Assembly: GCA_049969475.1 (NCBI GenBank)
Contig: JBMFOU010000005.1
Location: 1 to 64,000 of the forward strand
Length of the DNA: 64,000 bases
Direction of reading: 5' to 3'
Source of the DNA: UBA2030 sp049969475
GTDB taxonomy: Bacteria; Bacteroidota; Bacteroidia; Bacteroidales; TTA-H9
The position numbers were made by a program, and so were the translations under genes. Numbering within the stretch: the stretch's first letter is position 1; every line of letters begins with the position of its first letter. This document shows, one piece after another, positions 16,746-25,437 of the stretch. The notes beneath the pieces were generated by a model that was given only the letters and a program-made list of their open reading frames with translations, was not told the DNA's origin and made no database searches.

Positions 16746-18593
16746 ATGATCAGATTCATTGGATGCCTCGATCCCAAATGCAATATTTCCAACTGCGTGG
16801 GTCAACTTCCTATCATCATGACTTCTCATGGCCCAATAGCTCTCGACCAGGGACTACATTTCTGTGATTGCGATGAATACAACATCGTATGTTTTGGTGA
16901 GATATACAATTTAGATGACTTGCGAAAGCAATTCAACATTGCATCTGATCATCGCTGCAAAGTCATTCACGATCTTTTTGTAATTAAGGGAGATGATTGG
17001 ATAAAACTTATCGACGGAGAATTTACCGTATTGATGTACAATCAAGAAGAGATGTACATTTATCGTGACCGACATGGAGCCGGCCCTCAGGTGTATTATA
17101 CCGGTACCCACTTTGCCAGTCATCCCGTTTTGCTGCGCAAAATCTCAGGATTTGAGGCCAAACCAAACCCTAATACTATTGCAACTTTTTTAGGCATCGG
17201 CTACATACCAGCACCTGAAACGGCCCTGGAAGGTGTAAAAAAAATACCTGCCGGTCACCTACTTTATCAGAAAAAAAATGAACAAAATCTCCGGCGCTTA
17301 TATAGGTTCGAAGAGTTTTTATCTTCGACAGGCACTTATAAAGGCACAATTGAAGAGGGAACAGAGCAATACAGGCAGCTGCATCAGCAGGTGATAAACG
17401 ATAGGCTTGGGCAGGTTCAGAAAGTAGGTTTGCTTTTGAGCGGTGGCTACGACTCTGGTGGAAATATTTATTCGCTGCGACAAATATACTCCGGGCCAGC
17501 CGAAGCCATTTCCATTGGATTTAAAGACAATCCATGGACAGAAATTCCCCTGGCTAAACTCATGGCCGATGAATTTAAAACTACCTTTCACAGCTATGAA
17601 ATTGACGGCAGTGAAATAAAAGAACTACCATTGGCAGTCAAGCAATTAGGTGATCCTTTCCAGGAAGGTGGACTGATGGTGAACTTTATAGCCATGAAAA
17701 CTGCCGCAGCTCTTGGATTCGACATCATATTGGGAGGAGATGGAAACGATCAGCACTTTGGTACTTCAGCCAAAGAATTGGGCCTCAATTGGCGAATCCG
17801 GAAAATGGGCTTACAATGGGCTCAGCAACTCTTCAGCCGCTTGGGAAAATGGAGCTTGTTCGACACGAGTCCTACCCTTTTCAGACTGCGTTTCCACAAC
17901 GATAAGATTTTACACATCATCGAAAGCGATTGTTTTGGATTTCCGCTTCATCAGGCTCGTAAAATCATACCTTCCACTCAGTTAGCAGGTTATGAATATT
18001 CCAAAGTCTTTCCCAAAGATTTCGAAAGTTTCGACCATTTTTATTTTGCAAGAAACTACCTAATTGATATAGAACAAGTTGTTAATGAGGTAATCCTTTT
18101 TAAAGCTAGCCGAATGGCTGAACTTTTTGGAAACAAAATAACATTCCCCTACATGGCCACGCCTGTCTTCAATTTCTTAAAAACCCTTCCTAGATCTATG
18201 AAATGCAAAGGAACACCCGAAGAAATTTCGAAAGGGAAAGGTGTAGCCAAGTTTCTCCACAAAAACTATCTTAAGCCCGTGTTACCTGCTGAAATTACCT
18301 CACGGAAAAAGCAAGGTGGTTTTGCCCCTCTACCCTTGTTTTTCAAAGATCCAACCCAGCGACAGCTCATCCAGGCTGTAATTCGCAAATCGGGCTTTTA
18401 CCGGCAATTTGCGGATAAGCGTCTTATTGAAGCCTTTTTCAGAGAATATGAAGCCAAAGCACTTAACGAGCATGCCTGGTTCTGGTATCGTCAGTTGAGT
18501 GCCTTTAAATACTTCAACCTCTTGGTAATTGCCCTTTGGTGGGACATTCATATTGATGGAATGGAGGGAAATTTACTGACAGATTTCACCTAA
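16746..18593 (+). CDS. Asparagine-synthase-like enzyme, N-terminal Cys missing
   Basis: 615 aa. The N-terminal half (1-200) has the class II glutamine amidotransferase fold pattern (VCFGEIYNLDDL, DGEFTVLMYN, YRDRHGAGPQVYY), and the C-terminal half is an asparagine synthase ATP-pyrophosphatase domain with PP-loop SGGYDS (232-237) and LGGDGNDQHFG. Active AsnB enzymes begin M-C-G-I with Cys2 as the nucleophile; here the start is M-I-R-F-I-G-C, so glutaminase activity is doubtful. Related enzymes in polysaccharide loci are thought to amidate uronic acid or amino acid substituents. The best guess is ATP-dependent amide formation on the EPS with ammonia or another amine, but this is inference. Confidence 0.82.
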   Translation: MIRFIGCLDPKCNISNCVGQLPIIMTSHGPIALDQGLHFCDCDEYNIVCFGEIYNLDDLRKQFNIASDHRCKVIHDLFVIKGDDWIKLIDGEFTVLMYNQEEMYIYRDRHGAGPQVYYTGTHFASHPVLLRKISGFEAKPNPNTIATFLGIGYIPAPETALEGVKKIPAGHLLYQKKNEQNLRRLYRFEEFLSSTGTYKGTIEEGTEQYRQLHQQVINDRLGQVQKVGLLLSGGYDSGGNIYSLRQIYSGPAEAISIGFKDNPWTEIPLAKLMADEFKTTFHSYEIDGSEIKELPLAVKQLGDPFQEGGLMVNFIAMKTAAALGFDIILGGDGNDQHFGTSAKELGLNWRIRKMGLQWAQQLFSRLGKWSLFDTSPTLFRLRFHNDKILHIIESDCFGFPLHQARKIIPSTQLAGYEYSKVFPKDFESFDHFYFARNYLIDIEQVVNEVILFKASRMAELFGNKITFPYMATPVFNFLKTLPRSMKCKGTPEEISKGKGVAKFLHKNYLKPVLPAEITSRKKQGGFAPLPLFFKDPTQRQLIQAVIRKSGFYRQFADKRLIEAFFREYEAKALNEHAWFWYRQLSAFKYFNLLVIALWWDIHIDGMEGNLLTDFT

Positions 18594-18605
18594 ACAGACA
18601 CATGT

Positions 18606-19754
18606 ATGCGCATTGGTATAGAAGGGCAACGACTCTTTCGTAAGAAGAAACACGGAATGGATATGGTTGCGCTGGAGTTGATACACAACCTCCAGAAAAT
18701 AGACCGAGAGAATGAATATTTCATTTATGTGGCTCCTGATGAAGACACGGGTTGCCTCCAGGATACCTCCAACTTCCACATTCGGGTGCTCAAAGGGGGC
18801 TTTTATCCGAAATGGGAACAAATTGCGCTTCCCAAAGCCGCACGGGCTGACGGTGTGGAACTCCTGCATTGCACCAGCAACACTGCACCATTAAGGACCT
18901 CCATCCCACTGGTGGTTACAGTGCACGACATCATTTACATGGAAAAATCTATCTTTCAGATACTTACGGGGAGAGGAACTCCTTACCAAAAATTTGGTAA
19001 TGTCTATCGCCGCTTTGTAGTACCGCGCATCATCCAGAAAAGTCAAATCATCATTACAGTTTCTCAATTCGAAAAGAAACGCATGGCTGAGTTTTTCGGG
19101 ATGGACGACCACAAACTCCGGGCTGTTTACAACGGTGTGAGTTCTCATTTCAAACCGGTTATCGATGAAAAGGTTCGCCAGCAGGCACGGGAAAAATATC
19201 ATTTGCCCGAGAAATTCTTTTTCCACTTAGGTAATACTGACCCAAAGAAAAATACTTTAGGGGTCATTAAGGCTTACGCAAGGTTTAGAGAGAGAACCGG
19301 CCTCGACATTCCGCTGGTCATGCTAGATTTCGACCATGATGAGTTGCTGGCTATGGCGAAAGCCAGCGGTGATGTCCATATCATTGATCATATTCATCTT
19401 ACGGGTTATGTGCCCAATAAGGAACTTCCTGCTATTTATTCCATGTGCGAAATATTCCTCTATCCTTCACTGCGGGAAAGTTTTGGCATACCTATTTTAG
19501 AAGCCATGGCCTGCGGGGTACCTGTAATCACTTCAAACACCAGCAGTATGCCAGAGGTTTCTGGGGGAGCCGCGTTACTCGTAGACCCTTTCAAGCCTGA
19601 TACCATTACCGAAGCAATGATTAATCTTCTCAACAATCCAGTCTTACGTAACGACCTCATTCAAAGAGGATTTACTCAGGCTGCCCGGTTTACCTGGGAA
19701 GCTATGGCACAGCAAGTGCTAACCATTTACAAGGAAGTCGCTTCAATAAACTAA
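18606..19754 (+). CDS. Family 4 glycosyltransferase
   Basis: 382 aa, GT-B fold of the GT4 family. The donor-binding half contains HLGNTDPKKN, LTGYVPNKELPAIYSMCEIFLYPSLRESFGIPILEAMACG (the E-x7-E motif is within the last part), and SMPEVSGGAALLVDP. The N-terminal half begins MRIGIEGQRLFRKKKHGM, typical of the mannosyltransferase-like subgroup. It should transfer a nucleotide-linked sugar to the growing lipid-linked unit with retention of configuration. It is 12 bases from the preceding gene and 18 from the next. Confidence 0.92.
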   Translation: MRIGIEGQRLFRKKKHGMDMVALELIHNLQKIDRENEYFIYVAPDEDTGCLQDTSNFHIRVLKGGFYPKWEQIALPKAARADGVELLHCTSNTAPLRTSIPLVVTVHDIIYMEKSIFQILTGRGTPYQKFGNVYRRFVVPRIIQKSQIIITVSQFEKKRMAEFFGMDDHKLRAVYNGVSSHFKPVIDEKVRQQAREKYHLPEKFFFHLGNTDPKKNTLGVIKAYARFRERTGLDIPLVMLDFDHDELLAMAKASGDVHIIDHIHLTGYVPNKELPAIYSMCEIFLYPSLRESFGIPILEAMACGVPVITSNTSSMPEVSGGAALLVDPFKPDTITEAMINLLNNPVLRNDLIQRGFTQAARFTWEAMAQQVLTIYKEVASIN

Positions 19755-19772
19755 AATATTCCTTATTCATCT

Positions 19773-20993
19773 ATGGCTAAGATTGAGGGAAAAAACATTA
19801 TAGTAGTTGGCATTCAACCCTGGGACATCAAAATAGGCAGCAATTGCAAAAATATAGCCCGGGAGTTTGCCCGGCACAACCGTGTGCTGTATGTAAACTT
19901 TCCACTCGACAGAGCTACGCTTTTTAAAGAAAGACAAACAGAAAAGATTCAGAAACGCCTGGCCGCCCGTCGGGGCAAAATCCCCAGATTGGAGAAGGAG
20001 GAAGAAAACTTATGGGTTTATTATCCACCCACCATCATAGAGTCGCTTAACTGGTTACCCTGGCCCTGGCTTTTCGACATACTCAATAAGCGCAATAGTC
20101 GACTTTTCGCTAAAGACATTAAAGCAGCCCTTAAAGAACTGGAATTTAATAACTATATAATATTCAATGATTCTTCAATGTTTTTGGGGCTTTATTTGAA
20201 GGAATATCTGCAGCCCAAGTTTTACATTTACTACATGCGCGACTACCTGGTAAAAAATCCCTATTGGCGTAAACATGGTCTGAGGAACGAACCCCTGCTT
20301 ATTGCCAAAGCCGATTTGGTAGTTTGCAATTCTACGCTTTACGCAGAATATGGTGCCCAATATAACAAACATAGCTACATGGTGGGGCAGGGCTGTGACA
20401 CAACTCTTTTTAACGATGATATTCAACCTATTGAAATTGCTGAAGAGCTCACAAAAATTCCTCGGCCCATCATAGGGTATGTGGGGGCTTTGGCTTCCAG
20501 ACGGCTCGATATAGCCCTGATAGAGTATATAGCACGGCAGCGCCCGCAGTGGAGCATCGTTTTGGTTGGTCCTGAGGATGACAATTTTAAAAACTCGGCT
20601 CTTCATAACCTTCCCAATGTGTACTTTTTGGGTCCCAAGCCGGAGCATATTCTCCCTACCTATATCAAAGGATTTGATGTTGCCATGAATCCTCAGCTGG
20701 TGAACGATGCTACCATGGGCAACTATCCCCGAAAAATCGATGAATACCTAGCCATGGGAAAACCCACCATCGCATCAGCTACCAAAGCCATGGAATATTT
20801 CGAAGGTTATGCTTACATTGCCCATTCTCACGAAGAATATATTACACTCATTGAAAAAGCGCTTAAGGAAGATTCTCCAGAGTTGCAGGCTCGTCGGAAA
20901 AGCTATGGTCGGAGTCATACATGGGAAAACAATGTAGCGCTTATATATCATTACATCGAGCTCGTTTGCAGGGAAAAAGGTATTGAATTATAA
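19773..20993 (+). CDS. GT-B glycosyltransferase
   Basis: 406 aa. The N-terminus IIVVGIQPWDIKIGSNCKNIAREF is typical of TuaH-like or GT4-like transferases that form teichuronic-like and exopolysaccharide chains. The donor side has IPRPIIGYVGALASRRLD, WSIVLVGPED, LPNVYFLGPKP, and NYPRKIDEYLAMGKPTIAS, the last being equivalent to the usual E-x7-E loop. Close spacing places it in the EPS operon. Donor and acceptor are unknown. Confidence 0.88.
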   Translation: MAKIEGKNIIVVGIQPWDIKIGSNCKNIAREFARHNRVLYVNFPLDRATLFKERQTEKIQKRLAARRGKIPRLEKEEENLWVYYPPTIIESLNWLPWPWLFDILNKRNSRLFAKDIKAALKELEFNNYIIFNDSSMFLGLYLKEYLQPKFYIYYMRDYLVKNPYWRKHGLRNEPLLIAKADLVVCNSTLYAEYGAQYNKHSYMVGQGCDTTLFNDDIQPIEIAEELTKIPRPIIGYVGALASRRLDIALIEYIARQRPQWSIVLVGPEDDNFKNSALHNLPNVYFLGPKPEHILPTYIKGFDVAMNPQLVNDATMGNYPRKIDEYLAMGKPTIASATKAMEYFEGYAYIAHSHEEYITLIEKALKEDSPELQARRKSYGRSHTWENNVALIYHYIELVCREKGIEL

Positions 20994-21005
20994 AAAATTT
21001 TGGTT

Positions 21006-21632
21006 ATGAGTTTAAAACAACGTTTAAAATCAGACCCCAGGATCAAAAAATTCGTTCTTTGGCTCATTACCCCGGCCAAACGCCCACGTCCCCGTTGGTG
21101 GGTCAGAATTTTCGTTAATCCATTTTTTCATAAAAGAGGAAAGGGTTCACTTATAAGGCGCTATACCCGGATGGATGTATTTCCCTGGAATAGATTTGAA
21201 CTGGGCCGCGATAGTACCATTGAGAGCTTTTGTGTAGTAAACAACGGGGCTGGTGACGTAATCATTGGCGACGAATGTCGTGTAGGCATTGGTACGGTTA
21301 TTATTGGTCCTGTGAAAATGGGCCATGGAAGTGGAACGGGTCAGCATGTATTCATTGGGGGATTTAACCATGGTTATAAGGATGGAACCCAAAATTCCAA
21401 GTATCAACCTCTGGATATTAAACCCGTGGTTATTGAAGACGAAGCTCATATCGGGGCTAATTCCGTTGTTCTTGCAGGTGTAACCATAGGAAAACGCACC
21501 CAGATAGGAGCCGGAAGCGTGGTTACTAAAAGCATTCCGTCCTTTTGCATTGCAGCTGGAAACCCATGCCGGGTTATCAAAAAATATAACTTTGAAACGG
21601 GCGAGTGGGAAAGAGTTGATAAAACTAACTAA
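21006..21632 (+). CDS. Hexapeptide-repeat acyltransferase
   Basis: 208 aa from the ATG at 21006; a TTG six bases earlier is in frame but is a less likely start. The central part (about residues 65-185) is a left-handed beta-helix with I-G-x4 hexapeptides (VIIGDECRVGIGTVIIG, GANSVVLAGVTIGKRTQIGAGSVV), as in the WbbJ/CatB/LacA acetyltransferases. The motif GFNHGYKDGTQ supplies a candidate active-site His. The C-terminus ends with AGNPCRVIKKY, also typical. It probably O- or N-acetylates a sugar of the repeat unit using acetyl-CoA. Confidence 0.9.
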   Translation: MSLKQRLKSDPRIKKFVLWLITPAKRPRPRWWVRIFVNPFFHKRGKGSLIRRYTRMDVFPWNRFELGRDSTIESFCVVNNGAGDVIIGDECRVGIGTVIIGPVKMGHGSGTGQHVFIGGFNHGYKDGTQNSKYQPLDIKPVVIEDEAHIGANSVVLAGVTIGKRTQIGAGSVVTKSIPSFCIAAGNPCRVIKKYNFETGEWERVDKTN

Positions 21633-21646
21633 AAAAAATTCTGACC

Positions 21647-22840
21647 ATGCTTACACTGAAAGTGATCTTCTGGATATTATTGTTTATAGTTTTTTATGCT
21701 TACCTTGGTTATGGAATATTGCTTTTCATTCTGGTGAGGCTAAAGCGCATTTTTAAACGCAAACCCCACCCGAGCGACACGCATTACGAGCCAGAGGTAA
21801 CCCTCTTGGTGGCTGCATATAACGAGCGCGAATATGTAGATGCCAAGGTGCAAAATTCACTCTCGCTCGACTATCCCAAAGAGAAGATTAAAATGGTTTG
21901 GGTAACCGACGGCTCGGATGATGGAACTCCTGAACTTCTAAAAAAATATGAAAATCAGGGAGTAAGAGTTTATCACAAACCTGAGCGGGGTGGCAAAATC
22001 GGGGCCATGAACCGGGGTATGCAATTCGTAGATACTCCCATAGTGATATTTTCTGATGCCAACACTATGCTTGGACCGGAAAGTATTCGCCGCATAGTCA
22101 ATCTATTTGCTGATCCAAAAGTGGGTTGTGTTTCGGGAGAAAAAAGGATTTTTCAAAAAGAAGCCCAGTCGGCAGCTGCTACCGAAGGAATTTACTGGAA
22201 ATATGAGTCGAAACTCAAGAAATGGGATGCAGAGCTATACTCGGTAGTAGGGGCAGCCGGCGAACTATTTGCTATTCGCACCGATCTTTACCAAGAAGTT
22301 GAGCAGGACACCCTACTCGACGATTTTATCATTTCCCTGCGTATAGCCATGAATGGATATACCATTCAATACGACCCGGAAGCATATGCTATTGAGGCCC
22401 CTTCGGCCAATGTAAAAGAAGAACTAAAGCGAAAAATTCGCATTGCAGCCGGCGGCATTCAAAGTATAGTACGCCTGAAGCCTTTGCTTAATCCTTTTAA
22501 ATATGGCCTACTTTCGTTCCAATACATTTCGCATCGCGTCCTTCGCTGGACCCTTGCACCACTCTCTTTACCCCTGATTTTTATCCTGAACCTCATCGTT
22601 GCCATCCATGCAGGTTTTGCATCCAACGATCTCTATACTTGGCTCTTTTTAGCTCAGGTGCTTTTTTATGCTATGGCGCTATTAGGTTGGTTGCTCGAAA
22701 GTAAAAGCCTCAGAATTAAAATTCTATTTGTTCCTTATTACTTCCTTATTATGAATTATGCTGTTTTTCTTGGTTTTGCCAGATACCTGAAAAAACAGCA
22801 GTCGGTCAATTGGGAACGCGCTCAAAGGGCGAAAGCCTAA
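21647..22840 (+). CDS. Membrane family 2 glycosyltransferase, last EPS gene
   Basis: 397 aa. A first membrane helix (about 3-30), a GT2 catalytic domain with LLVAAYNEREYVDAKVQN, VTDGSDDGTPELL, IVIFSDANTMLG (DxN/DxD position), and LDDFIISLRIAMNGY, and C-terminal helices (about 300-385). It resembles poly-N-acetylglucosamine synthase and related membrane GT2 enzymes. The end of the coding sequence, including its stop codon, lies inside a long hairpin terminator, marking the end of the operon. Confidence 0.9.
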   Translation: MLTLKVIFWILLFIVFYAYLGYGILLFILVRLKRIFKRKPHPSDTHYEPEVTLLVAAYNEREYVDAKVQNSLSLDYPKEKIKMVWVTDGSDDGTPELLKKYENQGVRVYHKPERGGKIGAMNRGMQFVDTPIVIFSDANTMLGPESIRRIVNLFADPKVGCVSGEKRIFQKEAQSAAATEGIYWKYESKLKKWDAELYSVVGAAGELFAIRTDLYQEVEQDTLLDDFIISLRIAMNGYTIQYDPEAYAIEAPSANVKEELKRKIRIAAGGIQSIVRLKPLLNPFKYGLLSFQYISHRVLRWTLAPLSLPLIFILNLIVAIHAGFASNDLYTWLFLAQVLFYAMALLGWLLESKSLRIKILFVPYYFLIMNYAVFLGFARYLKKQQSVNWERAQRAKA

Positions 22841-22860
22841 AGAGGCGTTCCCTCTTTTTT
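22812..22860 (+). terminator. Structured terminator closing the EPS operon
   Basis: GGGAACGC (22812-22819) pairs perfectly with GCGTTCCC (22845-22852). Inside it CTC (22821-22823) pairs with GAG (22842-22844), and GGC-GAAA-GCC (22828-22837) forms a tetraloop hairpin. TCTTTTTT follows. The structure begins in the last codons of the glycosyltransferase gene. Confidence 0.9.
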
Positions 22861-22880
22861 AAAAGCTGGGGCAGAAAAAC

Positions 22881-24539
22881 ATGAAAGCTCAATTCTTATT
22901 GGGGATTATCTTAGCTTTAATAGGTAGATATGCAGCGGCCCAGCCTTGTGATATAATTTTCAATCCTTCTCCTAAAAATACCCTATTAATCAAGGCTTCT
23001 GATTTCCCCAGCATAGGTCCAGGAAAAACCATTTGCCTGAAAGCTGGAAAATATTTTAATATCCGCTTCGAAAACTTACGGGGAACTGAGTCTAATCCCA
23101 TCTTAATTCGTCCTTTGGAGGGTGACGTTATCATCGATACAACAAGTCCGTATGGTATTAAATTTAGCGACTGTCAGTTCCTTAAAATCGATGGCCTGGA
23201 CGAAGGTCAGCGAAAAATACGTATTCTTAAAACCAATGGTACAGGGGTATCCATCGATGACCGCTCCACGGATATAGAAGTCGCCTGGTTGGAAATAGGA
23301 AATACTGGACTGGCCGGAATTGTTGCTAAATCTGACCCTGATTGCAGTTTTAACACTACCCGTGACAGTTTTTTAATGAAAAATATCACTATCAGGGACA
23401 ATTTTCTGCATGATATCGGACTTGAAGGGATGTATATTGGCAGTACCTATTTTTTCGGTCGTACCATACATTGCGGTAATCATGATACAACGGTGCTGCC
23501 ACACGTCAATCACAATATTCATATTTATAATAATTTTATATTTAAAACCGGCTACGACGGTATGCAGGTTTCAAGCACAGTTAAAAGTTGTTTTATACAC
23601 GACAACACTATCTGGTACGATAGCCAACTGAAACAGCCCGGACAAATGAGTGGAATTATTGTGGGAGCGGGAAATGCATTGGAATGTTATAATAATACTA
23701 TCATAAACGGAGCCGGACATGGCATTGAAATCCACAGTCAGGGGGGGAGAATATTTAACAATGTAATCGTAAACAACGGAAGAAGTTATAGACCCAACAC
23801 ACAGGGAGTCTACGTTAAACCGGGCATATTCGTGGGTTACAACCTTTACAATCCTGATAACCTGCCTTATAGAATATATAATAACACCATTTACCGACCA
23901 AAGAGTGAAGGAGTTAAATTTTCGAACACCAACAGTCCTGTGAACGAGTTTATTAACAATATTATTGTCGATCCCGGGATATGGAAGTATTATGACAGTC
24001 TTAATATACCAGTAACAAGGAGCTTTCTCAATATTGATCCTGGAATTAGTTATATAAGCCTGACCAACTATTTCACGCAGGATACCCTGGCCCCTCAGTT
24101 TGCAAATCCTGAATCGTATAATTTTATGCTACAAGAAAATAGTCCTTTAGTGGATGCAGGAACACACCTGGGAAATCAAGGGGTAGTTTTCGACCGTAAT
24201 AACTCTCCCCGACCTCAGGGAAAAGGATACGATATAGGAGCCTTTGAATACTTTGCCCAGCAGGGTTTAGAGTCTCCTAAGGCGAAAGAGAGTTTCAGGT
24301 TGTTTTATGACATCAGTAGACAAACTTTGTTATTGATGGGTGATGAATTCTCGGCCGAGATCACTGGCGTTGCAGTTTATAACTCCATGGGGCAATGTAA
24401 CATAAAACAAAAATTCAACCATCAACAAGGAAGTAAAGTGTCATTGGATGTAAAACACCTGCCAGCAGGGATTTATGTGGTAAATATTGAAACAGCCGAA
24501 GGAACTTTTGGAAGATTGTGGATAAAAGGAACAAGATAA
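22881..24539 (+). CDS. Secreted parallel beta-helix protein with T9SS sorting domain
   Basis: 552 aa. A Sec signal peptide (about 1-21, ending AAAQP) is followed by a right-handed parallel beta-helix (about 40-430) with many N-N and I-x-N-N turns (IRDNFLHDIG, IYNNFIFKTG, CYNNTIINGAG, IFNNVIVNNG), the architecture of polysaccharide lyases and pectin-active enzymes. The last ~80 residues form a T9SS type A sorting domain (VAVYNSMGQ, then LPAGIYVVNIETAEG, then a short basic end), so the protein should be exported across the outer membrane and perhaps attached to the surface. No catalytic residues could be assigned. Its place right after the EPS operon suggests it binds or trims the polymer. It lies downstream of a terminator, so it may have its own promoter. 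Confidence 0.88.
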   Translation: MKAQFLLGIILALIGRYAAAQPCDIIFNPSPKNTLLIKASDFPSIGPGKTICLKAGKYFNIRFENLRGTESNPILIRPLEGDVIIDTTSPYGIKFSDCQFLKIDGLDEGQRKIRILKTNGTGVSIDDRSTDIEVAWLEIGNTGLAGIVAKSDPDCSFNTTRDSFLMKNITIRDNFLHDIGLEGMYIGSTYFFGRTIHCGNHDTTVLPHVNHNIHIYNNFIFKTGYDGMQVSSTVKSCFIHDNTIWYDSQLKQPGQMSGIIVGAGNALECYNNTIINGAGHGIEIHSQGGRIFNNVIVNNGRSYRPNTQGVYVKPGIFVGYNLYNPDNLPYRIYNNTIYRPKSEGVKFSNTNSPVNEFINNIIVDPGIWKYYDSLNIPVTRSFLNIDPGISYISLTNYFTQDTLAPQFANPESYNFMLQENSPLVDAGTHLGNQGVVFDRNNSPRPQGKGYDIGAFEYFAQQGLESPKAKESFRLFYDISRQTLLLMGDEFSAEITGVAVYNSMGQCNIKQKFNHQQGSKVSLDVKHLPAGIYVVNIETAEGTFGRLWIKGTR

Positions 24540-24728
24540 GTTATTTTAAATCATTAAATTAAAACAAACTTGCATCTGGTTGGCAATGCCATGGCAAGCA
24601 GTCAGGCTTCGGTAGGAAAATTGTAAGCAATGGTTGCAGAGGGCTGTCAGACTGAGAACGCTGTCATCCTTTGAATAGAAAGATGATTTCTATTAAATTT
24701 TCAAAACACTTGCTTCCGTTTGAAAAAT

Positions 24729-24748
24729 ATGTCGTATGTTTACAACAT
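24729..24748 (+). promoter_or_regulatory. Candidate ArsR operator overlapping the promoter
   Basis: ATGTCGTA-TGTT-TACAACAT is an inverted repeat with one mismatch per arm. It overlaps a -7-like TATGTTTA (24735-24742), with TTG 12 bases further upstream (24720-24722), and ends 13 bases before the arsR ATG. This is the right place for autorepression by ArsR. Confidence 0.55.
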
Positions 24749-24760
24749 TAAAAACAAGGA

Positions 24761-25117
24761 ATGAAAAAAGAAGAAAACTTCGATGAAGAATTGCAGGAAT
24801 TGGCTCGCTTTGCCAAGGTAATCTCTCACCCTGCACGCCTTGCAATTTTGCAACACTTAGCTCAAACGCATACCTGCATTTCAGGGGATATCAGCGACTC
24901 AATACCCTTAAGTCGTACGACAGTTTCCCAACATTTAAAAGAGCTTAGAGAAATAGGCTTAATTCAAGGTGAGGTGGAGGGTGTCAAAATCCATTATTGT
25001 CTTTGCTCCGAAAACCTGCACAAATTCATTGATATGTTTAATTCTTTCTTCAATCCTATCAAATATGCTTCTGTTGAGTGTAAAATTCGTAAACCATTAA
25101 AAAACAAAGAACTATGA
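24761..25117 (+). CDS. arsR: ArsR-family transcriptional repressor
   Basis: 118 aa, winged helix-turn-helix of the ArsR/SmtB family: LARFAKVISHPARLAILQHL, and the recognition helix LSRTTVSQHLKELREIGLI (about 50-68). ArsR should repress the operon until arsenite binds. The usual As(III) site in the alpha-3 helix (C-x-C) is reduced to a single cysteine here (Cys39 in THTCISGDI); other cysteines are C80 and C82 (YCLC) and C107, which might form an alternative site. It overlaps the next gene by 4 bases. Function as the arsenic sensor is inferred from the operon. Confidence 0.9.
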   Translation: MKKEENFDEELQELARFAKVISHPARLAILQHLAQTHTCISGDISDSIPLSRTTVSQHLKELREIGLIQGEVEGVKIHYCLCSENLHKFIDMFNSFFNPIKYASVECKIRKPLKNKEL

Positions 25118-25401
25118 GAATCACAACAAATGCCATGAATGCTTTTGAGCAAATATTGAAAAGTAATGAAACCGCTAATGGTATCCGGATTTTTATTGCC
25201 GGAGGTTGTTGCACTCCTGCGTTCCAGTTTGAACTTGCTGAGAACCAAGATAAGGAAGAAGTGATCGAACCGGTGGATGGGATTAATTTCTTCTTCACCG
25301 AAGAAGTAAAAGAAATACTCGCCCCCGTTACCCTTGACCATAATGGTTTTGGCTTTTTAATGTCAGGCTTAGTGAAAAATGAGTGTGGTTGCTCGCACTA
25401 A
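25114..25401 (+). CDS. HesB/IscA-like protein of the ars operon
   Basis: 95 aa. The pattern GIRIFIAGGCCTPAFQFEL and the C-terminal NECGCSH resemble the HesB/IscA fold (Fe-S biosynthesis domain), with Cys32, Cys33, Cys91 and Cys93 as possible metal or metalloid ligands. A short HesB-like gene is known to occur next to arsR in some anaerobe and Bacteroidetes operons. Its role is unclear: it could be an Fe-S carrier, or bind arsenite directly through the vicinal cysteines. It starts inside the arsR stop (ATGA) and lies 36 bases before arsC. Confidence 0.75.
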   Translation: MRITTNAMNAFEQILKSNETANGIRIFIAGGCCTPAFQFELAENQDKEEVIEPVDGINFFFTEEVKEILAPVTLDHNGFGFLMSGLVKNECGCSH

Positions 25402-25437
25402 ACGAAACAAAATTATTAGCTTAACAATGATATTGCT

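Noticed and set aside
24540..24728. Possible repeat or mobile-element remnant before arsR
   Set aside because: There are a short palindrome (TGCCATGGCA) and two GCTGTCA copies, but no long inverted repeats, coding remnant or RNA structure that I can support.
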